DNA from: Phycisphaeraceae bacterium
GTDB lineage: Bacteria > Planctomycetota > Phycisphaerae > Phycisphaerales > Phycisphaeraceae
Assembly: GCA_029260695.1 (NCBI GenBank)
Contig: JAJDCT010000432.1
Location: 1-6,742 of the forward strand
Direction of reading: 5' to 3'
Length of the DNA: 6,742 nt
The number at the start of each line of letters is the position of its first letter. The first letter of the stretch is position 1. Made by a program: the position numbers and the translations under genes. Below, piece by piece: positions 4,645-6,742 of this stretch. Under the pieces are notes generated by a model. That model made no database searches, was not told the origin of the DNA, and saw only the letters and a list, made by a program, of their open reading frames with translations.

Positions 4645-6159
4645 ATGTTCACCAACCTAAGCGATAAATTCGAGGGCGCTCTGCGCCGGCTGTCCGGGCG
4701 GGGCAAGATCAGCGAATCCAATGTCCGTGAGGCGATGGAGGAGGTCCGCACCGCGCTGCTGGAAGCCGATGCGCACTACGAGGTCGTCGAGGACTTCACC
4801 GAATCGGTGTTGCAGAAGGCGGTCGGCGAGGAGGTGTTGACTTCGCTCAAACCCGCGCAGCAGATGATTAAGATCGTCAACGACGAGCTGGTCCGTGTGC
4901 TCGGCGGTGAGGACGATGAGACCAGCGCGGACCCGACCCAGCCTCCGGGGGCGGACGTTTCGCCGATCATGTACGTCCACCCCGGGCCGACCGTCATCAT
5001 GATGGCGGGGCTGCAGGGCTCGGGCAAGACGACAACCTGCGGGAAGCTGGCGGGGTACCTCAAGAAACGCGACAAGCAGGTGATGCTCTGTGCCGCCGAC
5101 CTGCAACGTCCGGCGGCTGTGACGCAGTTGGAGGTGTTGGCCAAGCAGGTGCAGGACGAGGCCCCGGGTTCCGGGAGCGTGCACTTCTACTCCGAACCCG
5201 ACAAGGTCGCCGAGTACGGCAAGGCGGTCGGGGCCGCGGTGACGGTCTGTCGCAACGCGCTCAAAGCCGCGCAGGACACCGGCTGCGACGTGCTGATCCT
5301 CGACACCGCCGGCCGGCTGCACATCAACGACGACCTGATGGGTGAGCTTCGGCAAGTCAATACGGCAGTCAACCCCCATCAGATATATCTCGTCATTGAC
5401 GCCATGACCGGGCAGGACGCGGTCAACTCAGCCAAGGCCTTTAACGATCAGCTCGAGTTGGACGGCGTGGTGCTGACCAAGTTCGACTCCGACACCCGCG
5501 GCGGCGCGGCGCTATCAGTCAAAAAAATCACCGGCAAGCCCATCAAATTCATCGGGGTCGGCGAGAAGCTCGACGCACTCGAAGAGTTCCACCCCAGCCG
5601 GATCGCGTCGCGCATCCTGGGCATGGGTGACATTGTGAGCCTGGTTGAGAAGGCCCAGGAGCAGGTCAGCGAGGAAGAGGCGCTGGCGCTTCAGGAGAAG
5701 ATGGCCAAGGGCAAGATGACCATGGACGACTTCCTCAAGCAGCTTCGCATGATGCGGAAGATGGGCTCGATGAAGTCGCTGCTGGGGATGCTCCCGGGTG
5801 TCGGCAGTCAGCTCAAGGACATCGACCTGGACGACAAGGAGATCGGCCGAACCGAGGCGATTATCCAGTCTATGACCAAAGACGAGCGCGGCGACGTCGA
5901 CATCCTCACCGCCAGCCGCCGCCGCCGGATCGCTCAAGGCGCGGGCACCGACCAGCAAGCGGTGGGCAAGCTTGTCAAAGGCTTCGAGATGGTCTCCAAG
6001 ATGGGCAAGCAGATGTCCGGGATGGGCGGGCTTTCCAAGATGAAGGCGATGCGCGGCATGGACCCCGCCGCGATGGGTGGGATGGGCGGCATGCCCAAGA
6101 TGAAGGGCTCGACCAAGCAGAAGTCCCCGTTCAAACAGCGCAAACGCAAACGGCGTTGA
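4645..6159 (+). CDS. ffh: Signal recognition particle protein Ffh (SRP54 GTPase)
   Basis: Binds the signal sequences of nascent membrane and secreted proteins together with SRP RNA, then docks with FtsY at the membrane. The product is 504 residues. The N domain starts MFTNLSDKFEGALRRLSGRG and carries ALLEADAHYEVV (37-48). The GTPase domain shows G1 GLQGSGKTT (122-130), DLQRPAA (152-158), G3 DTAGR (220-224), G4 TKFD followed by SDTRGGAALS (278-291), and GVGEK (304-308). The methionine-rich M domain runs from about 330, with the RNA-binding SRRRRIAQGAG at 424-434. A Met/Gly-rich, strongly basic tail ends in KQRKRKRR. The N-G linker has an acidic, proline-containing stretch (about 88-112) that looks slightly long. 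G4 has Phe where Leu is common. The usual neighbour rpsP does not follow; the stop codon runs directly into the promoter of the next gene. Identity is secure. Confidence 0.98.
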   Translation: MFTNLSDKFEGALRRLSGRGKISESNVREAMEEVRTALLEADAHYEVVEDFTESVLQKAVGEEVLTSLKPAQQMIKIVNDELVRVLGGEDDETSADPTQPPGADVSPIMYVHPGPTVIMMAGLQGSGKTTTCGKLAGYLKKRDKQVMLCAADLQRPAAVTQLEVLAKQVQDEAPGSGSVHFYSEPDKVAEYGKAVGAAVTVCRNALKAAQDTGCDVLILDTAGRLHINDDLMGELRQVNTAVNPHQIYLVIDAMTGQDAVNSAKAFNDQLELDGVVLTKFDSDTRGGAALSVKKITGKPIKFIGVGEKLDALEEFHPSRIASRILGMGDIVSLVEKAQEQVSEEEALALQEKMAKGKMTMDDFLKQLRMMRKMGSMKSLLGMLPGVGSQLKDIDLDDKEIGRTEAIIQSMTKDERGDVDILTASRRRRIAQGAGTDQQAVGKLVKGFEMVSKMGKQMSGMGGLSKMKAMRGMDPAAMGGMGGMPKMKGSTKQKSPFKQRKRKRR

Positions 6160-6164
6160 CATAC

Positions 6165-6173
6165 TGGTATAAT
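6165..6173 (+). promoter_or_regulatory. Extended -10 promoter, near-leaderless, before the DUF2946-like gene
   Basis: TGGTATAAT is a perfect extended -10 (TGnTATAAT). It ends 10 nt before the ATG at 6184, so transcription should begin about 3-4 nt upstream of the start codon. No Shine-Dalgarno is present. A consensus TTGACA (6156-6161) overlaps the ffh stop codon but is only 6 nt from the -10, too close to act as its -35. Confidence 0.65.
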
Positions 6174-6183
6174 CACGCAGACC

Positions 6184-6528
6184 ATGAAATCGAACCGGAC
6201 AGAACGGCTATACGGCAGGGCCTTAGAGCCTTCCCGCTGGCTGTGCACCTTTACAGCGATGTTGCTGTTAGCGCTGTTGATGGGGCCGGCGACCGGTTTA
6301 GGCGCCGCGCTGTACCACCACTTCGCGCACGACCACAGCAACACCCCGCTGTCGTCCGACCACGACTGCGATATCTGTCTGGCGTCGCATGCCTCGTTTG
6401 TTGCCTCCTCCCAGGCCGCCGCGGTGACCGAACCGGGCTTGGCTGGGCTTGTTCTTGACAAGCCGTCTGTTCTGACCGGCTGGCTGTTTGTCAGCCCCAC
6501 CACTCCCCGCGGCCCGCCGCCCTGCTGA
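6184..6528 (+). CDS. Small membrane-anchored His/Cys protein, DUF2946-like
   Basis: A 114-residue protein. A basic N-terminus is followed by a hydrophobic segment at about 19-43, fitting a signal anchor or signal peptide. Next comes a His/Asp-rich stretch HHFAHDH (45-51), then DHDCDICLASH (59-69) with a CxxC pair, then a low-complexity Ala/Leu region and a Pro-rich end with RGPPPC. The combination of an N-terminal membrane segment, a His/Cys cluster and a terminal RGPP recalls the small DUF2946 proteins, some of which lie in metal-related gene clusters; this is from memory and uncertain. The His/Cys cluster could bind zinc or copper outside the membrane, an inference only. It lies 24 bp after ffh but has its own near-consensus promoter, so it need not depend on ffh transcription. 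A prepilin-like gene follows after 130 bp. Confidence 0.75.
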   Translation: MKSNRTERLYGRALEPSRWLCTFTAMLLLALLMGPATGLGAALYHHFAHDHSNTPLSSDHDCDICLASHASFVASSQAAAVTEPGLAGLVLDKPSVLTGWLFVSPTTPRGPPPC

Positions 6529-6658
6529 TTCACCGATCGTATTTTTGACGTATGCCCACCTTGCTCTGTTGAGCTCGTGTGGGATTGTCCGTTGTGTATT
6601 GCGCCTGTCGCGTGTGCACAACACCCGTGAATGGATCAGATTGATTGGGAGTTATCTC
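6529..6658. other. Intergenic region before the prepilin gene
   Basis: These 130 bp are less GC-rich than the flanking coding sequence. They include TTGACG at 6545-6550 without a clear -10 at proper spacing, and the 8 bp palindrome TGTGCACA at 6613-6620. No terminator with a convincing stem is visible after the DUF2946-like gene. I see no gene here. Confidence 0.4.
6647..6651 (+). promoter_or_regulatory. Shine-Dalgarno of the prepilin-like gene
   Basis: GGGAG lies 7 nt before the ATG at 6659, a good ribosome binding site that supports this start. Confidence 0.7.
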
Positions 6659-6742
6659 ATGTACCATCGTTATCGACGTGCGTTTACTTTGATTGAATTA
6701 CTTGTGGTGATCAGCATCATCGCCTTGCTTATAGGGATTTTA
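6659..6742 (+). CDS. Prepilin-type N-terminal cleavage/methylation protein, partial (5' end only)
   Basis: Only the first 28 codons are inside the window. They read as a short basic leader, MYHRYRRA, followed by FTLIELLVVISIIALLIG, the classic type IV prepilin/pseudopilin signal. A prepilin peptidase would be expected to cut before the Phe at residue 9 and methylate it; Glu at residue 13 is the conserved +5 glutamate. The residue before the cleavage site is Ala rather than the more usual Gly, which such peptidases often accept. Planctomycetes encode large families with this start and varied C-terminal parts, so the mature function cannot be told from here. The codons are more AT-rich (TTA, ATA, TTG, CTT) than those of ffh. 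Confidence 0.9.
   Translation, partial: MYHRYRRAFTLIELLVVISIIALLIGIL

Noticed and set aside
4657..5379. Minus-strand open frame of 240 codons
   Set aside because: It is antisense to the ffh GTPase domain and has no recognisable motif.
5515..6162. Minus-strand open frame of 215 codons
   Set aside because: It is the His/Leu-rich antisense reading of the ffh M domain.
6156..6173. Classical sigma70 promoter TTGACA/TATAAT
   Set aside because: Both hexamers are perfect but the spacer is 6 nt instead of about 17; only the extended -10 is credited.
6613..6620. TGTGCACA palindrome as an operator
   Set aside because: It is only 8 bp and isolated, and matches no known site with confidence.

Overview
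The window reads as ordinary chromosomal sequence from a GC-rich bacterium, most likely a planctomycete, possibly of the Phycisphaerae type. The clues are the high GC content, a prepilin-type start (AFTLIELLVVISII) of the kind planctomycetes carry in large numbers, and the style of the HisS and Ffh proteins. This assignment is an inference from sequence style; no rRNA gene is present to confirm it.

Left part (1-2861). On the minus strand lie histidyl-tRNA synthetase (hisS, its 3' end cut by the window edge at position 1) and, upstream of it, a class I SAM-dependent methyltransferase of unknown substrate. Back to back with the methyltransferase, on the plus strand, is rsmD, the 16S rRNA guanine-966 N2-methyltransferase, with an unusual insert of about 40 residues. 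Only 42 bp separate the two divergent starts. A -10 like hexamer sits 6-7 nt from each ATG and neither start has a Shine-Dalgarno sequence, so both mRNAs may be leaderless.

Middle (2839-4343). Two minus-strand genes encode tandem paralogous multi-pass membrane proteins, 272 and 222 residues, that share a WVLRPFIG signature near the C-terminus. I cannot give them a function. The second ends convergently inside the 3' end of rsmD (23 bp overlap).

Right part (4344-6742). A 301 bp divergent intergenic region holds a -10 like element and, immediately before the ffh Shine-Dalgarno, a nested inverted repeat that looks like the top half of a tRNA (7 bp acceptor-like arm plus a 5 bp T-arm-like hairpin). 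ffh encodes the complete SRP54 GTPase. Its stop codon runs directly into an extended -10 promoter for a small membrane-anchored His/Cys protein (DUF2946-like). After a 130 bp gap a prepilin-like gene starts and leaves the window after 28 codons.

Functionally the window is mostly translation and protein-targeting housekeeping (HisRS, RsmD, Ffh) with less understood envelope proteins between. I see no mobile element, CRISPR array, rRNA, complete tRNA or defence system. The points most worth following are the tandem WVLRPFIG membrane paralogs, the tRNA-like leader hairpin of ffh, the apparently leaderless promoters, and the altered motif 3 of HisRS.
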